Of a stretch of 64,000 nucleotides of DNA, positions 1 to 8,807 are shown in pieces. Origin of the DNA: Methylobacterium isbiliense. Lineage in GTDB: Bacteria; Pseudomonadota; Alphaproteobacteria; Rhizobiales; Beijerinckiaceae. The position numbers and the translations under genes were made by a program. Positions within the stretch are counted from its first letter, which is position 1, and every line of letters begins with the position of its first letter. The stretch covers positions 1 to 64,000 of the forward strand of contig NZ_BPQQ01000010.1 in NCBI RefSeq assembly GCF_022179325.1, read 5' to 3'. The notes beneath the pieces are model-generated. The model was not told the DNA's origin, ran no database searches, and worked only from the letters and a program-made list of their open reading frames with translations.

Positions 1-720
1 CGCCTCGGCGGGATTGCCGCCCATGATGATCATGGTCTTGGCGTTGCGGATGTCGTTGTAGGAGTTGGTCTGAGCGCCGTAGCCCCAGGTATTGGCGACG
101 CCCGCCACGGTGGTGGAGTGGCAGATGCGGGCCTGATGGTCGACGTTGTTGGTGCCCCAGAAGGCGCCGAACTTGCGCAGCAGGTAGGCGGCCTCGTTGG
201 TGTATTTGGCCGAGCCGAGCCAGTAGACCGAATCGGCGCCCGATTCCGCCCGGATGGCCAGAAGCTTGGAGCCGACCTCCTCGATCGCCTGCTCCCAGCC
301 GATGCGGTGCCACGCGCCGCCCTGAAGCTTCATCGGGTATTTCAGGCGCCGCTCGCTGTGGACGAGTTCGCGGATGGCCGCGCCCTTGGCGCAGTGGGTG
401 CCGCGATTGATCGGGCTCGCCCAGGACGGCTCCTGGCCGACCCAGACGCCGTTGACGACCTCTGCCGTGACCGTGCAGCCGACCGAGCAATGGGTGCAGA
501 TGTTGCGGCGGATCACCGTCTCGAGGCCGACCGCGGAGGAGCCTGCGGCCTTCGCCTCGCGCACCGCGCCGAGGCGCAGCGAGCCCGCCGCCGCGAGCCC
601 GCCGGCCACGAGGCCGGAGCGCCGCAGGAAGCTGCGCCGATCGAGGGCGGATGCCTCGCCCGGAGGTAGGATGGCCTGACGGGGCGGCCGCGCTCCGGTG
701 TCCCTGCGCTTGACCAGCAT
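1..720 (-). CDS. fdoG: Formate dehydrogenase-N-type alpha subunit, N-terminal part (cut by window edge)
   Basis: This is the first 240 residues of a periplasmic, membrane-associated formate dehydrogenase large subunit, which carries the molybdopterin cofactor and one [4Fe-4S] cluster. A twin-arginine signal (RRSFLRR, residues 28-34) is followed by an Ala-rich stretch, so the enzyme is exported folded. Cluster cysteines are C75, C78, C82 and C110. The active-site position aligned with selenocysteine of E. coli FdnG falls in the motif DHQARIC and is a cysteine (C200, codon at 121-123). The ATG at 718-720 follows a GAGGAG ribosome site about 8 bases upstream. The iron-sulfur and cytochrome subunits would lie to the left of the window. 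Confidence 0.9.
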   Translation of the reverse strand, partial: MLVKRRDTGARPPRQAILPPGEASALDRRSFLRRSGLVAGGLAAAGSLRLGAVREAKAAGSSAVGLETVIRRNICTHCSVGCTVTAEVVNGVWVGQEPSWASPINRGTHCAKGAAIRELVHSERRLKYPMKLQGGAWHRIGWEQAIEEVGSKLLAIRAESGADSVYWLGSAKYTNEAAYLLRKFGAFWGTNNVDHQARICHSTTVAGVANTWGYGAQTNSYNDIRNAKTMIIMGGNPAEA

Positions 721-894
721 GAGGCCTGCTCCTCGCGAGTGGCGGCTGCCCCGGCCGGAGATCCGGTCGGCGCGCACCGGATCCGGAGCATCCCGGATCC
801 GGCGTCGCGCGCGTTCACCCGGGTTAACGGCGCTCGCCTTTTTGCGCCGTCGCTGAGGCGGAGCGGTCCTGCCTCGCTCGCCGCCTCGGCCTCG

Positions 895-1653
895 TCACCC
901 CGTCGATTCCATGTCGGACTCGCCGGCGGGTCCGATCGGCGGCAAGGCGCCGGTTCCGGGCGTGGCGTCCGCGTTCATGAGACGGGGATCGGCGTGCGGG
1001 CCCGCGGCGGGCATCTGCGGCCGCACCGGCGGCGCGGCGCCGAGCCGCCGCAGGGTCTCGGGCGGCGTCTCGGCCTCCGTGGCCGCGACGCTCGCGACGC
1101 TGCCGCCCTCGACCGCGTCGCGCCGCGCCCGGTCGGAGGCGATCCGCACCACCTCCGCCTCCCCGTCCGGCTCGCGGTTGATCCGGCGCTGCAGGCGGCC
1201 GGGGCGCGCCGCGTCCAGGGGATCGTCCTGCCCGAAATCCTGGCCGTTGCGGTCGGTGTAGGGATCGAAGTCCCGCAGGTTCCGACGGCCCGGGCGGCCC
1301 GCGGCCGCTCCGTTCTCCGGCGTCCCGCGGTCGCTGAGCGCCACGAGGGCCAGTTCGCCGAGCCCGAGCGCGACCAGCAGGGCACGGTCCTCCCGGCGCT
1401 CGCGGCGCATCAGCAGCCCGGCCCCGACGAAGGACAGGGCGCTCAGCGCGTCCAGCGCGAGGTGGGTGCGCATCGGCAGCACGGGCAGGAGCCCGCCCTG
1501 GTGCCGGGTCAGCAGGGTGTAGGCGAGGTGCCAGACCGGGCCGACGCCCATGATCCTCCGCGTCCCCGGTCCGCGTCCCGGCATCCGGCCGAGTGCGGCG
1601 ACGAAGGCCGGGATCGCGTAGTCGCTCGCGGCGTGCAGGCGTGTGCTGATCAC
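895..1653 (-). CDS. Conserved hypothetical membrane protein with long hydrophilic tail
   Basis: The protein has about 252 residues. The first ~100 residues hold two or three hydrophobic segments separated by a basic stretch (around RRERREDR), resembling small SPW-type membrane proteins. The last ~130 residues are Pro, Ala and Arg rich, probably disordered and facing one side of the membrane. I chose the GTG at 1651-1653 because GGGAG lies about 6 bases upstream and the hydrophobic part begins shortly after; the frame stays open further upstream but that part is Arg-rich and has no protein-like character. It lies 174 bp downstream of the formate dehydrogenase start on the same strand. Function unknown. 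Confidence 0.6.
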   Translation of the reverse strand: MISTRLHAASDYAIPAFVAALGRMPGRGPGTRRIMGVGPVWHLAYTLLTRHQGGLLPVLPMRTHLALDALSALSFVGAGLLMRRERREDRALLVALGLGELALVALSDRGTPENGAAAGRPGRRNLRDFDPYTDRNGQDFGQDDPLDAARPGRLQRRINREPDGEAEVVRIASDRARRDAVEGGSVASVAATEAETPPETLRRLGAAPPVRPQMPAAGPHADPRLMNADATPGTGALPPIGPAGESDMESTG

Positions 1654-1837
1654 GTGACGCTCCCGGCATGAGGTGGACCGCTCATCAAGAGAACGCGCCG
1701 GGCGGCGGATGGCGCCCGGCCGGCGCCCCCGGCGTGACGCCACGACGCAATCCGGCTCGGATGCGCGACCCTGCGGTCGGGCGCGGCCGAGCCTCCTGGC
1801 CGAGCCTCCAGGCCGAGCCTCCACCCGCCGCAATAGG

Positions 1838-3262
1838 TCAGGGCCGGCGCGGCGCCGCGAAGGGCGACAGCGACCGCTTCAGGAAGCGGCCCCGGCCGGG
1901 CGCTCCCAGGATGCGGCCCTCCTCGGCCACCACCTCCCCGCGCGCGATGGTCATGACCGGCCAGCCCGTGACGCTGATCCCCTCGTAGGGCGTGTAGTCG
2001 GCGCCGTGGTGCATCAGCTCCTGGCGGATGGTCTCCTTCCGGTTCGGATCCCAGATGACGATGTCGGCGTCGAAGCCCGGCGCGATCGAGCCCTTGCCCG
2101 GATAGAGGCCGTACATCCTGGCGTGATTGGTCGAGGTCAGCGCCACGAACTCGTTGAGGGAGATCCGCCCTTCGACCACCCCCTTCGAGAACAGGATCTG
2201 GAGCCGCGTCTCGACGCCCGGGATCCCGTTCGGGACCCAGCGGAACGAGGTGCGGGCCTTCGGGTTCAGCTTGCCCTGCTCGCCCGCGTAGAAGAACGGG
2301 CAATGATCGGAGGAGAAGGTCTGGAAGACGCCCGTGCGCAGGCCTTCCCAGATCGCCTCCCAGCTCGCGTGGTCGCGCGGCGGCGGCGAGCAGACGTACT
2401 TGCCGCCGCTCTCGTCCATGTTGAGGCCCTTCAGGTCGTCGGCCGTCAGCGCGATGTATTGCGGGCAGGTCTCGCCGTAGACCTTCAGCCCCTTCTGCTG
2501 CGCCCAGCGGATCTGCTCCATCGGCTCGCGGCCCGAGACGTGCACGATCATGATCGGCACCTCGACGAGTTCGGCGTGGCTGATCGCCCGGTGGGTCGCC
2601 TCGCGCTCGACCGAGGCCGGGCGGGACACGGCGTGGTAGTAGGGCGCGGTCTTGCCGGCGCGTTCGAGTTTTTCCGTCATGAAGCGGATCGCGTCGTAGC
2701 CCTCGCAATGGACCATCACGAGCGCGCCGCATTCCCGGGCGCAGTCGAACACGTCGAGCAGCTGCCGGTCGTTCAGCACCAGGTCGTCGTAGGTCATGAA
2801 GACCTTGAACGAGGTGTAGCCGTCCGCCACCAGCGCCGGCAGTTCCTGGCCGAGCACGCTGGGCGTTGGGTCTGAGACGATGAGGTGGAAGCCGTAATCG
2901 CAGTAGCTCCTGCCGTCGGCCTGCGCGTGGTAGTCGAGGACGCTCTGCCGCAAGGGCGCGCCGCGGGGCTGGAGCGCGAAGGGCAGCACCGTCGTCGTCC
3001 CGCCGGCGATGGCCGAGCGCGTGCCGGACTCGAAGTCGTCCGCCATCTCAGGCCCGCCGAAGGCCGGCTGGGCGAGGTGGACATGGCTGTCGATGCCCCC
3101 CGGCATGACCAGCAGGCCGCCGGCGTCGATCTCCCGCGCGCCTCCCGCGAGGCTCTCGGCCACGGCGACGATCCGGCCGGCCCGGATCGCCACGTCGGCC
3201 CGGACCGTGTCGGCCGCCGTGACCACGGTGCCGCCGCGAATGACCAGATCGTAGGTGCTCAT
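1838..3262 (-). CDS. hydA: D-hydantoinase / dihydropyrimidinase
   Basis: This cytoplasmic zinc amidohydrolase (474 residues, the usual length) opens five- or six-membered cyclic ureides to N-carbamoyl amino acids. The full dinuclear metal set is visible: H60 and H62 in DSHVH, the carboxylated lysine K153 in SFKVFMTY, H185, H241 and D319 in SSDHCPF. The start at 3262 follows GGGAG. It is the last gene of a leftward set with an SDR, an epimerase and an ABC substrate-binding protein. No N-carbamoylase gene is present in the window, so the ring-opened product must be processed elsewhere. Hydantoinase and dihydropyrimidinase activities cannot be separated by sequence reading. Confidence 0.9.
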   Translation of the reverse strand: MSTYDLVIRGGTVVTAADTVRADVAIRAGRIVAVAESLAGGAREIDAGGLLVMPGGIDSHVHLAQPAFGGPEMADDFESGTRSAIAGGTTTVLPFALQPRGAPLRQSVLDYHAQADGRSYCDYGFHLIVSDPTPSVLGQELPALVADGYTSFKVFMTYDDLVLNDRQLLDVFDCARECGALVMVHCEGYDAIRFMTEKLERAGKTAPYYHAVSRPASVEREATHRAISHAELVEVPIMIVHVSGREPMEQIRWAQQKGLKVYGETCPQYIALTADDLKGLNMDESGGKYVCSPPPRDHASWEAIWEGLRTGVFQTFSSDHCPFFYAGEQGKLNPKARTSFRWVPNGIPGVETRLQILFSKGVVEGRISLNEFVALTSTNHARMYGLYPGKGSIAPGFDADIVIWDPNRKETIRQELMHHGADYTPYEGISVTGWPVMTIARGEVVAEEGRILGAPGRGRFLKRSLSPFAAPRRP

Positions 3263-3352
3263 CCACCGTCTCCCTCGGACCATCGGTGCCATGCGTTTTG
3301 AGCGGATCGGCGCAGGGCCCGGCCGCGCGTGGTCCTGCGTCCGAATCGGGTC

Positions 3353-4153
3353 TCAGGCGGCCATCCAGCCGCCATCGACCATCAGGTTGATGCCCGTCAC
3401 GAAGCTCGCCTCGCCGCTCGCCAGAAACAGGGCCGCCCGCGCGACGTCGTCGGGATGGCCCAGGCGCGGCCAGGGCGTGCGCCGCCGGGCGCGATCGAGC
3501 ACCGCCTCGTCCAGCAGCCGGCCGCCCTGGCCGGTCACGATCTTGCCGGGCGCGACGGCGTTGCAGATGATCCCCTGGCCGGCGTAATCGGCCGCCACCT
3601 GGCCGGTCAGGTAGGCGACGCCGGCCTTGGCGACACCGTAGGCGAGGTCGTCAGGCGCGGCGATCATCCCGTGCTGCGACGACAGGTTGACGATGCGCCC
3701 GCGCGCCTCGTTGCGGATCTCCTGCGTGAGCATCCGGCGCGCCGCGGCCCGGCAGCAGATAAAGACGCCCTTCAGGTTCACCGCCATCACCCGGTCCCAG
3801 TCACCCTCCTCCAGCTCCGTGAGGCGGCGGGCGTGCCGGATGCAGGCGTTGTTGACGATCACGTCGAGCCGGCCGGTGAGTCGCGCGGCCTCGTCCACCA
3901 GCGCCTCGACCGCCTGCGCATCCGAGACGTCGGTCCGGCGGAAGACGGCGCTGCCGCCCTCGCGGGTGATCAGCCCGACCGTCGGCTCGCCGCCTTCGAG
4001 CACCGTCTCCGTCACGTCCGCGACCACCACATGGGCGCCGTGGCGGGCAAACAGCCGCGCGATGGCGCGCCCGATCCCCGAGGCCGCCCCCGTCACGATG
4101 CAAGTCTGGCCGGCGAGGCGGCGGTTGCCGTCGAAGGCGGGCGGCTGCGTCAT
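3353..4153 (-). CDS. Classical short-chain dehydrogenase/reductase
   Basis: A 266-residue NAD(P)-dependent oxidoreductase with all classical SDR elements: the nucleotide-binding TGAASGIG (residues 21-28), D46 at the end of the second strand suggesting NAD(H) preference, NNA at 101-103, the catalytic serine in NLSSQHG (158/159) and Y172-x3-K176. The C-terminal GINLMVDGGW is typical. Its ATG overlaps the stop of the upstream epimerase gene by four bases (ATGA), so the two are translationally coupled. It probably oxidises an alcohol intermediate of the pathway served by the neighbouring hydantoinase; the substrate is not known. Confidence 0.88.
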   Translation of the reverse strand: MTQPPAFDGNRRLAGQTCIVTGAASGIGRAIARLFARHGAHVVVADVTETVLEGGEPTVGLITREGGSAVFRRTDVSDAQAVEALVDEAARLTGRLDVIVNNACIRHARRLTELEEGDWDRVMAVNLKGVFICCRAAARRMLTQEIRNEARGRIVNLSSQHGMIAAPDDLAYGVAKAGVAYLTGQVAADYAGQGIICNAVAPGKIVTGQGGRLLDEAVLDRARRRTPWPRLGHPDDVARAALFLASGEASFVTGINLMVDGGWMAA

Positions 4154-5112
4154 GGCGATACGCTCCAGGGCTCGCGGAGGAAGTCGCGGGCGACCGCCGC
4201 GAGGTCGAATGCCGGCCGGTAGGCGGTGTCGGCCACGATCCGGGCGACGCTCATCGGCGCCCGGTCGAAGGCCTCGTAGAGGTCGACATTCGCCGCCTCG
4301 GGGCCTGAGACCGACCAGCGGAAGCCCGGACGGGCACCCGCCAAAACCGCGCACAACTCGCTCAGCGGCCACTCGAACCCCGCCGCGACGTTGTAGACGG
4401 CGTGGCTCGGCCGCCCGGCGTCGAGGAGCGCGAGCAGCCCCGCCACCGCATCCCGGATGTAGAGCCAGTCGCGCCGGCCCGGGCGCGGCAGCCGCACCGG
4501 CTCGCCCCGCGCGGCGAGGCGCAGGATCTGGTGCGGGGCGCTCAGGGTGTCGCGCAGCCCCGTGTCGCGCTCGAAGGGGCCGAAGCAGGTGCCGAGCCGC
4601 GCGGCGACGAGGTCGAGGCCGAAGGTGTCGGCGAGGCGAAGCGCCGTGGCCTCGCCGGCCTGCTTGCTGATCGCGTAGAGCGAGCGCGGCCGGAGCGGCG
4701 TCTCGTCCTCGACCAGGGCCGCCGTGCCGGCCGCGCTCTCGCCGTAGACCGCGCCGGAGCCGAGATAGAGCACCCGCCCCACGCGGTGCCGCGCGGCCGC
4801 CCGGATCGCGTCGGCCACGGCGCCGACATTGACCGCGATGACGCCCGCCGGATCGGCGCGCTCGCGGGCGGCATCGGCGGTGACCGCCGCGCCGATGACG
4901 AGGCGGTCGGGCCGGGCCTCGGCCAGGATCGGATCGAGCGCCCCCGCCTGCCGCAGGTCGGCCGCCACGAACCGGAAGGTGCCGCGCCCCTCCCGGGGTT
5001 CGGCCGGGGGCGGGGCGCGGTCGACCCCGATCACGTCCTCGCCCCGAGCGACGAGGGCGGCGGCGAGCGCCCCGCCGACGAACCCGGAGGCGCCGGTGAC
5101 GAGGAGGGTCAC
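4150..5112 (-). CDS. NAD-dependent epimerase/dehydratase (extended SDR)
   Basis: The protein has 320 residues. The Rossmann motif TGASGFVGG starts at residue 6, the acidic residue D31 after GVDR favours NAD, and Y146-x3-K150 (YAISK) forms the catalytic pair after a serine in GSGAVYGES. This resembles UDP-sugar epimerases and also the dehydrogenases of sugar-acid pathways. Its placement between an ABC substrate-binding protein and an SDR, with no glycan genes nearby, suggests a catabolic rather than a cell-wall role. Only 18 bases separate it from the substrate-binding gene. Confidence 0.88.
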   Translation of the reverse strand: MTLLVTGASGFVGGALAAALVARGEDVIGVDRAPPPAEPREGRGTFRFVAADLRQAGALDPILAEARPDRLVIGAAVTADAARERADPAGVIAVNVGAVADAIRAAARHRVGRVLYLGSGAVYGESAAGTAALVEDETPLRPRSLYAISKQAGEATALRLADTFGLDLVAARLGTCFGPFERDTGLRDTLSAPHQILRLAARGEPVRLPRPGRRDWLYIRDAVAGLLALLDAGRPSHAVYNVAAGFEWPLSELCAVLAGARPGFRWSVSGPEAANVDLYEAFDRAPMSVARIVADTAYRPAFDLAAVARDFLREPWSVSP

Positions 5113-5130
5113 GGTGCCGCCTCCCCCAGG

Positions 5131-6138
5131 CTACTTGTCGCCGAGATCGGCCGCCGGCTGCCCGGTCGCGGCCTGGAGGAAGCTGTAATCCATGTTCCTG
5201 GACACCTCCGCCGAGACGTCCTTCGAGATGTATCTCAGGTCCCGCATCATCCCGGCGATCGCCAGCGCCTGCGGCTTGTACATCCGGTAATCGGGCTTGA
5301 GGTTCTCGATCGCCCCTTCGGCGATGGCCTTGTCGAGGCCGGTCACCTTGGTGATGACGCCGACCCAGGCCTCGCGGTTCTTGCCGATGTAATCGTTGAC
5401 CTTGACGATGGCGGCGACGGTCGATTCCAGGCCCTTGCGGTTGCCCTTGATCACGTCGGACCGGGTCAGCATCAGGTTGGTCAGATTGCCCGCCGACTGG
5501 TCGTACGGGTAGGTGAAGAACTTGCCCGCCTTCACCTGCCGGATCTGGGTGGCGAAGGGCTCGACCGAGCAGATCAGGTCGACCTCGCCCCGGCGCAGCG
5601 CCTGGGCATGGTCGGACGGGTTCGGAATGTTGACGAACTCGACTTCCTTGGCGAAGTCGATGCCCTGCCTGGCGAAGGCGCCGCGCATGTGGATGTCCTG
5701 CGCGTTGCCGCGGGAGGCGGCGACCTTCAGCGGCTTGCCGGCCGCCTTGCGCTCGGCGATCAGCGTCTTCAGGGCGGCCCAGTCGTTGGCCTCCACCGGC
5801 AGGTCGTTGCTCAGCACGATCTGCGAGCCGCCGTTGACCTGGCCCGAGATCGCCACGAGGTCGAAGCCCTTGTCGAGGGCGGTGGCGTAGTGGAGGTAGG
5901 TGATCTGGCCGAGATCGATGCTCTTCGAGACGAGCGCGGTGAGCACGTCGTTGCCGGTGTTGAAGGGCACGACTTCGAGGTCGATGTCCTTGGCATAGTC
6001 GGGCGTGAGCACGAGCGGGGTGCAATGGGCGCACTTGGCGAAGCCGAGCTTGATCTTCGGCCTGTCCTGGGCCGCGGCCGCCACGGTGATGAGCGGGATC
6101 AGGGCCAGACCGGCCAGCCAGCGTCGCAGAATCGTCAT
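5131..6138 (-). CDS. ABC transporter substrate-binding protein (NrtA/SsuA/TauA type)
   Basis: A periplasmic binding protein of 335 residues. A signal peptide with a basic start and hydrophobic core (residues 1-23, cleaving near AAAAQ) is followed by the type II binding fold of the nitrate/sulfonate/taurine/pyrimidine-precursor class, with the typical KIKLGF opening strand. The very strong AGGAGGA site precedes the ATG at 6136-6138. The matching permease and ATPase genes are in the divergent operon starting at 7143, so one importer is split over two operons controlled by the regulator between them. In this context the ligand may be a hydantoin or pyrimidine-like compound; that is inference. 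Confidence 0.9.
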   Translation of the reverse strand: MTILRRWLAGLALIPLITVAAAAQDRPKIKLGFAKCAHCTPLVLTPDYAKDIDLEVVPFNTGNDVLTALVSKSIDLGQITYLHYATALDKGFDLVAISGQVNGGSQIVLSNDLPVEANDWAALKTLIAERKAAGKPLKVAASRGNAQDIHMRGAFARQGIDFAKEVEFVNIPNPSDHAQALRRGEVDLICSVEPFATQIRQVKAGKFFTYPYDQSAGNLTNLMLTRSDVIKGNRKGLESTVAAIVKVNDYIGKNREAWVGVITKVTGLDKAIAEGAIENLKPDYRMYKPQALAIAGMMRDLRYISKDVSAEVSRNMDYSFLQAATGQPAADLGDK

Positions 6139-6164
6139 CAGAGTCCTCCTCGTCCGTGATGGGA

Positions 6165-6929
6165 TCAGGCCGCGCTCGACGCCGGATCGATCCGGCCGGC
6201 CAGGCTGGTGGTGACCACAGCGGCCGTCTGGCCGACATGCTCCTGCAGGAGGCGGCCGGCCTGGAGCGGATCGCGCGCGTCGAGCGCGTCCAGAATGGCT
6301 TGGTGCTCGCGGATCGACTGCTCCCAGCGGTCCTCCAGCCCGAGGGCGAAGACGCGCACCTGATCGGCGCGCGAGAGCAGCGCGGCATGCACCTCGGCGA
6401 GCGGCACGTTGCGGGCCGCCAGCACGATGGTGCGGTGGATGGTGCGGTTGGCCGCCGCGTAGCTGTCGCGGCGCCCCGCCTCGTGCTCGCGCACGATCTC
6501 GGCCTGGAGCGCGCGCAGGCGCTCGAGGTCCGCCGCCGTGATGCGCTGGGCGGCGAGTTCGGCCGCGATGCGCTCGATCCCGGCCAGCGCCTCGAACAGT
6601 TCGCGGATCTCGGCCGCCCGCAACGGCCGCACGCACGGCGAGCGGTTCGCCCGCAGCTCGACGAGGCCCTGCTGGGCCAGAAGCTTGATCGCCTCCCGGA
6701 TCGGCGTGCGCGAGATGCCGAGCATCGCCGAGAGCTCCACCTCGACCAGGGACGCGCCGGGCGCGAGGTCGCCGCGCACGATCAGGTCGCGCAGCCGTTC
6801 GGCCGCCTGCTCGTGGAGGTTCGCCCGCACGACGCGCTGACCGGCCATGATCGCGGCGTCGAGGCGCTTGCGCGGCCGGCCGCGACGGCGGGCGGCGGCG
6901 GCATCGGTCGGCGTGGGTGGGCGCTGCAT
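6165..6929 (-). CDS. GntR-family transcriptional regulator with FCD domain
   Basis: The protein has 254 residues. The N-terminus is Arg-rich, then a winged helix runs from about residue 35 to 100 with the diagnostic SRTPIREAIKLLAQQGLVE helix. An all-alpha FCD ligand domain follows (about 110-240), with metal-ligand-like residues in NRTIHRTI and EHQAILDAL. Regulators of this class usually repress adjacent catabolic genes until a carboxylate metabolite binds. It is the first gene of the leftward group and directly faces the ABC permease operon. Two perfect inverted repeats lie in the intergenic region and are candidate operators. Confidence 0.9.
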   Translation of the reverse strand: MQRPPTPTDAAAARRRGRPRKRLDAAIMAGQRVVRANLHEQAAERLRDLIVRGDLAPGASLVEVELSAMLGISRTPIREAIKLLAQQGLVELRANRSPCVRPLRAAEIRELFEALAGIERIAAELAAQRITAADLERLRALQAEIVREHEAGRRDSYAAANRTIHRTIVLAARNVPLAEVHAALLSRADQVRVFALGLEDRWEQSIREHQAILDALDARDPLQAGRLLQEHVGQTAAVVTTSLAGRIDPASSAA

Positions 6930-6963
6930 GAGCGAGTCATACCGCGGTTCTCACCGCGCCGGT

Positions 6964-6988
6964 GCCGATATATTTCGCATTTATCGGC
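6964..6988. promoter_or_regulatory. Candidate operator: 7-bp perfect inverted repeat
   Basis: GCCGATA at 6964-6970 and its exact complement TATCGGC at 6982-6988 flank an 11-base AT-rich spacer. The site is 35 bp upstream of the GntR-type regulator start, in the divergent promoter region, and AT-rich enough to contain a promoter. Candidate site for autoregulation. Confidence 0.4.
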
Positions 6989-7011
6989 GTTTTTGCAGTC
7001 ACTTCGCGCAA

Positions 7012-7023
7012 ATTGCATGCAAT
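7012..7023. promoter_or_regulatory. Candidate GntR/FCD operator: perfect 12-bp palindrome
   Basis: ATTGCATGCAAT is fully self-complementary and sits in the 213-bp divergent region between the regulator and the permease operon, 83 bp from the regulator and 120 bp from the permease. FCD regulators bind short palindromes of this size. The AT-rich sequence stands out in this GC-rich genome. Confidence 0.45.
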
Positions 7024-7142
7024 CGCCAGAAAAGGCTTGCGCCCGGCCCCGCCCCCTCCCCAAGTGGTGCCAGGCAACGCGCCGCCCTCACCCGCGACGG
7101 CCCGGCCCGCGGGGGGCGCCACGATCTCATCCGGAGCCCATC

Positions 7143-7994
7143 ATGCAGACGGCAAGCGAGAGGCTGCCGGCCGCGCGATACGCCGCGGCTTGGCGCCTCT
7201 GGTCGAAACTGGAGCGCGTGGTCGTCCCGGCGCTCATCCTGGCGGGCTGGGAGGCGTTTTCCCGGTCGGGTGCCCTGCCGCAGAGCCTGCTGCCGCCCCC
7301 CTCCGCGGTGCTGCATGCGCTCGGGGACTGGGTGCTGGGCCTGGACGGCAGCACGCAGGATTATTCGGGGACGTGGTTCAGGCACGCCCTGTCGAGCTCG
7401 TGGCGCGTCTTCGCCGGATTCGTGATCGCCGGCCTGTCCGGCATCCTCATCGGCACCGCCATCGGCTGGTCGCGCTCGGCCGAGAAGACGCTGGAGCCGA
7501 CCCTGCAGATGCTCCGGCCGGTGCCGCCGGTCTCGTGGATCCCGCTCGCGATCATCTGGTTCGGCATCGCCGACAAGCCCGCGATCTTCCTCGTGTTCCT
7601 GGGCGCCTTCTTCCCCACCCTGATGAACACGATCCACGGGGTGAAGACGATCGACCGCAACCTCATCCGCGCCGGCGCCATGATGGGCGCCAGCGGCCGG
7701 CAGCTCCTCGTGCACATCGTCGTGCCGGCCGCCCTGCCGTCGATCTTCGCCGGCCTGCGCATCGCGATCGGCTCGGCCTGGATGCTGACGGTCACCGCCG
7801 AGATGGTCGCGGTGAAGAGCGGCGTCGGATACGTGCTGTGGGATTCCTACTATTTCCTCCGCTACGACATGGTCATCGCCGCGATGGTGTCGATCGGCCT
7901 GCTCGGCTACCTGTCCGATCTCGCGATCAAGCGGCTGATGGGCGTCGTGCTCCGCTGGCAGCGCACCACCACCGTCCAGGGCCGGGAGGGCTGA
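7143..7994 (+). CDS. ABC transporter permease (SsuC/TauC/NrtB type)
   Basis: An inner-membrane permease of 283 residues with about six hydrophobic segments. The cytoplasmic EAA loop that contacts the ATPase is visible as GASGRQLLVHIVVP followed by ALPSIFAGLRIAIG. The start at 7143 gives a normal basic N-terminus; the frame is open far upstream but that part is antisense to the regulator gene. The stop is two bases before the ATPase start, so the pair is one transcription unit. It forms an importer with the ATPase and the substrate-binding protein at 5131-6138. Confidence 0.92.
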   Translation: MQTASERLPAARYAAAWRLWSKLERVVVPALILAGWEAFSRSGALPQSLLPPPSAVLHALGDWVLGLDGSTQDYSGTWFRHALSSSWRVFAGFVIAGLSGILIGTAIGWSRSAEKTLEPTLQMLRPVPPVSWIPLAIIWFGIADKPAIFLVFLGAFFPTLMNTIHGVKTIDRNLIRAGAMMGASGRQLLVHIVVPAALPSIFAGLRIAIGSAWMLTVTAEMVAVKSGVGYVLWDSYYFLRYDMVIAAMVSIGLLGYLSDLAIKRLMGVVLRWQRTTTVQGREG

Positions 7995-7996
7995 GC

Positions 7997-8773
7997 ATGG
8001 CCGAGATCGCGATCCGCAGCATCGTCAAGACCTTCACGGACCGCACGCGGGGCCGCGAGATCACCGCGCTCGACACCGTGAGCCTGAACATCGGCGACCA
8101 CGACTTCGTCTGCCTGCTCGGGCCGTCGGGCTGCGGGAAGTCGACGCTGCTCAACATGATCGCCGGCTTCGAGGCGCCGAGTTCGGGGCGGATCGAGGTC
8201 GGCGGCACCCTGGTCGAGAAGCCGGGCGCGGATCGCGGCGTGGTCTTCCAGCAGCCGACGCTGATGCCGTGGCTGACCGTGGCCGACAACGTCGCCTTCC
8301 ACCTCAAGCTCAAGGGCGTCGGCCGCACCGAGCGGCGCGCGCGCGCCCAGCACTTCATCGACCTCGTGGGGCTCACGGGGTTCGAGGGACATTATCCCTC
8401 CGAACTCTCCGGCGGCATGAACCAGCGCGTCGGCATCGCCCGCGCGCTCCTGATGAACCCGCGCGTGATCCTGATGGACGAGCCCTTCGCGGCCCTCGAC
8501 GCCCAGACCAAGCTGGAGATGCAGGAGGAACTCGTCGCGATCTGGCAGCGGATCCGCTGCACGATCGTGTTCGTGACGCACAGCGTCGACGAGGCGCTCG
8601 TCCTCGGCAACCGGATCGCCGTGATGACGCGCCGGCCGGGCCGGATCCGCGATTATTTCGACTTCGACATGCCGCGCCCGCGCGACATCACCTCGCCGGC
8701 CTTCAACGATGCCAAGCGGCGCGTGCTCGCGCTCATCCGCGAGGAGGCCGGATCGAGCCGCAAGGCGGCCTGA
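7997..8773 (+). CDS. ABC transporter ATP-binding protein (SsuB/TauB/NrtD type)
   Basis: The 258-residue nucleotide-binding subunit has Walker A GPSGCGKST, the Q-loop in VVFQQPTLMPW, the signature LSGGMNQR, Walker B VILMDEPFAALD and the switch histidine in FVTHSVDEA. This exact set belongs to the nitrate/sulfonate/taurine importer class. The gene begins two bases after the permease stop and is followed 34 bp later by the arylmalonate-decarboxylase-like gene, so import and catabolic steps are co-transcribed. Confidence 0.93.
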   Translation: MAEIAIRSIVKTFTDRTRGREITALDTVSLNIGDHDFVCLLGPSGCGKSTLLNMIAGFEAPSSGRIEVGGTLVEKPGADRGVVFQQPTLMPWLTVADNVAFHLKLKGVGRTERRARAQHFIDLVGLTGFEGHYPSELSGGMNQRVGIARALLMNPRVILMDEPFAALDAQTKLEMQEELVAIWQRIRCTIVFVTHSVDEALVLGNRIAVMTRRPGRIRDYFDFDMPRPRDITSPAFNDAKRRVLALIREEAGSSRKAA

Positions 8774-8807
8774 CCCGCCGCTCGACACGCCCGTCCCAGG
8801 ACCCGCC

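Noticed and set aside
3353-6388. One very long leftward open frame of about 1000 codons
   Set aside because: Only its last 266 codons (3353-4153) are an SDR; the rest is a GC-rich shadow of the epimerase and binding-protein genes in another frame.
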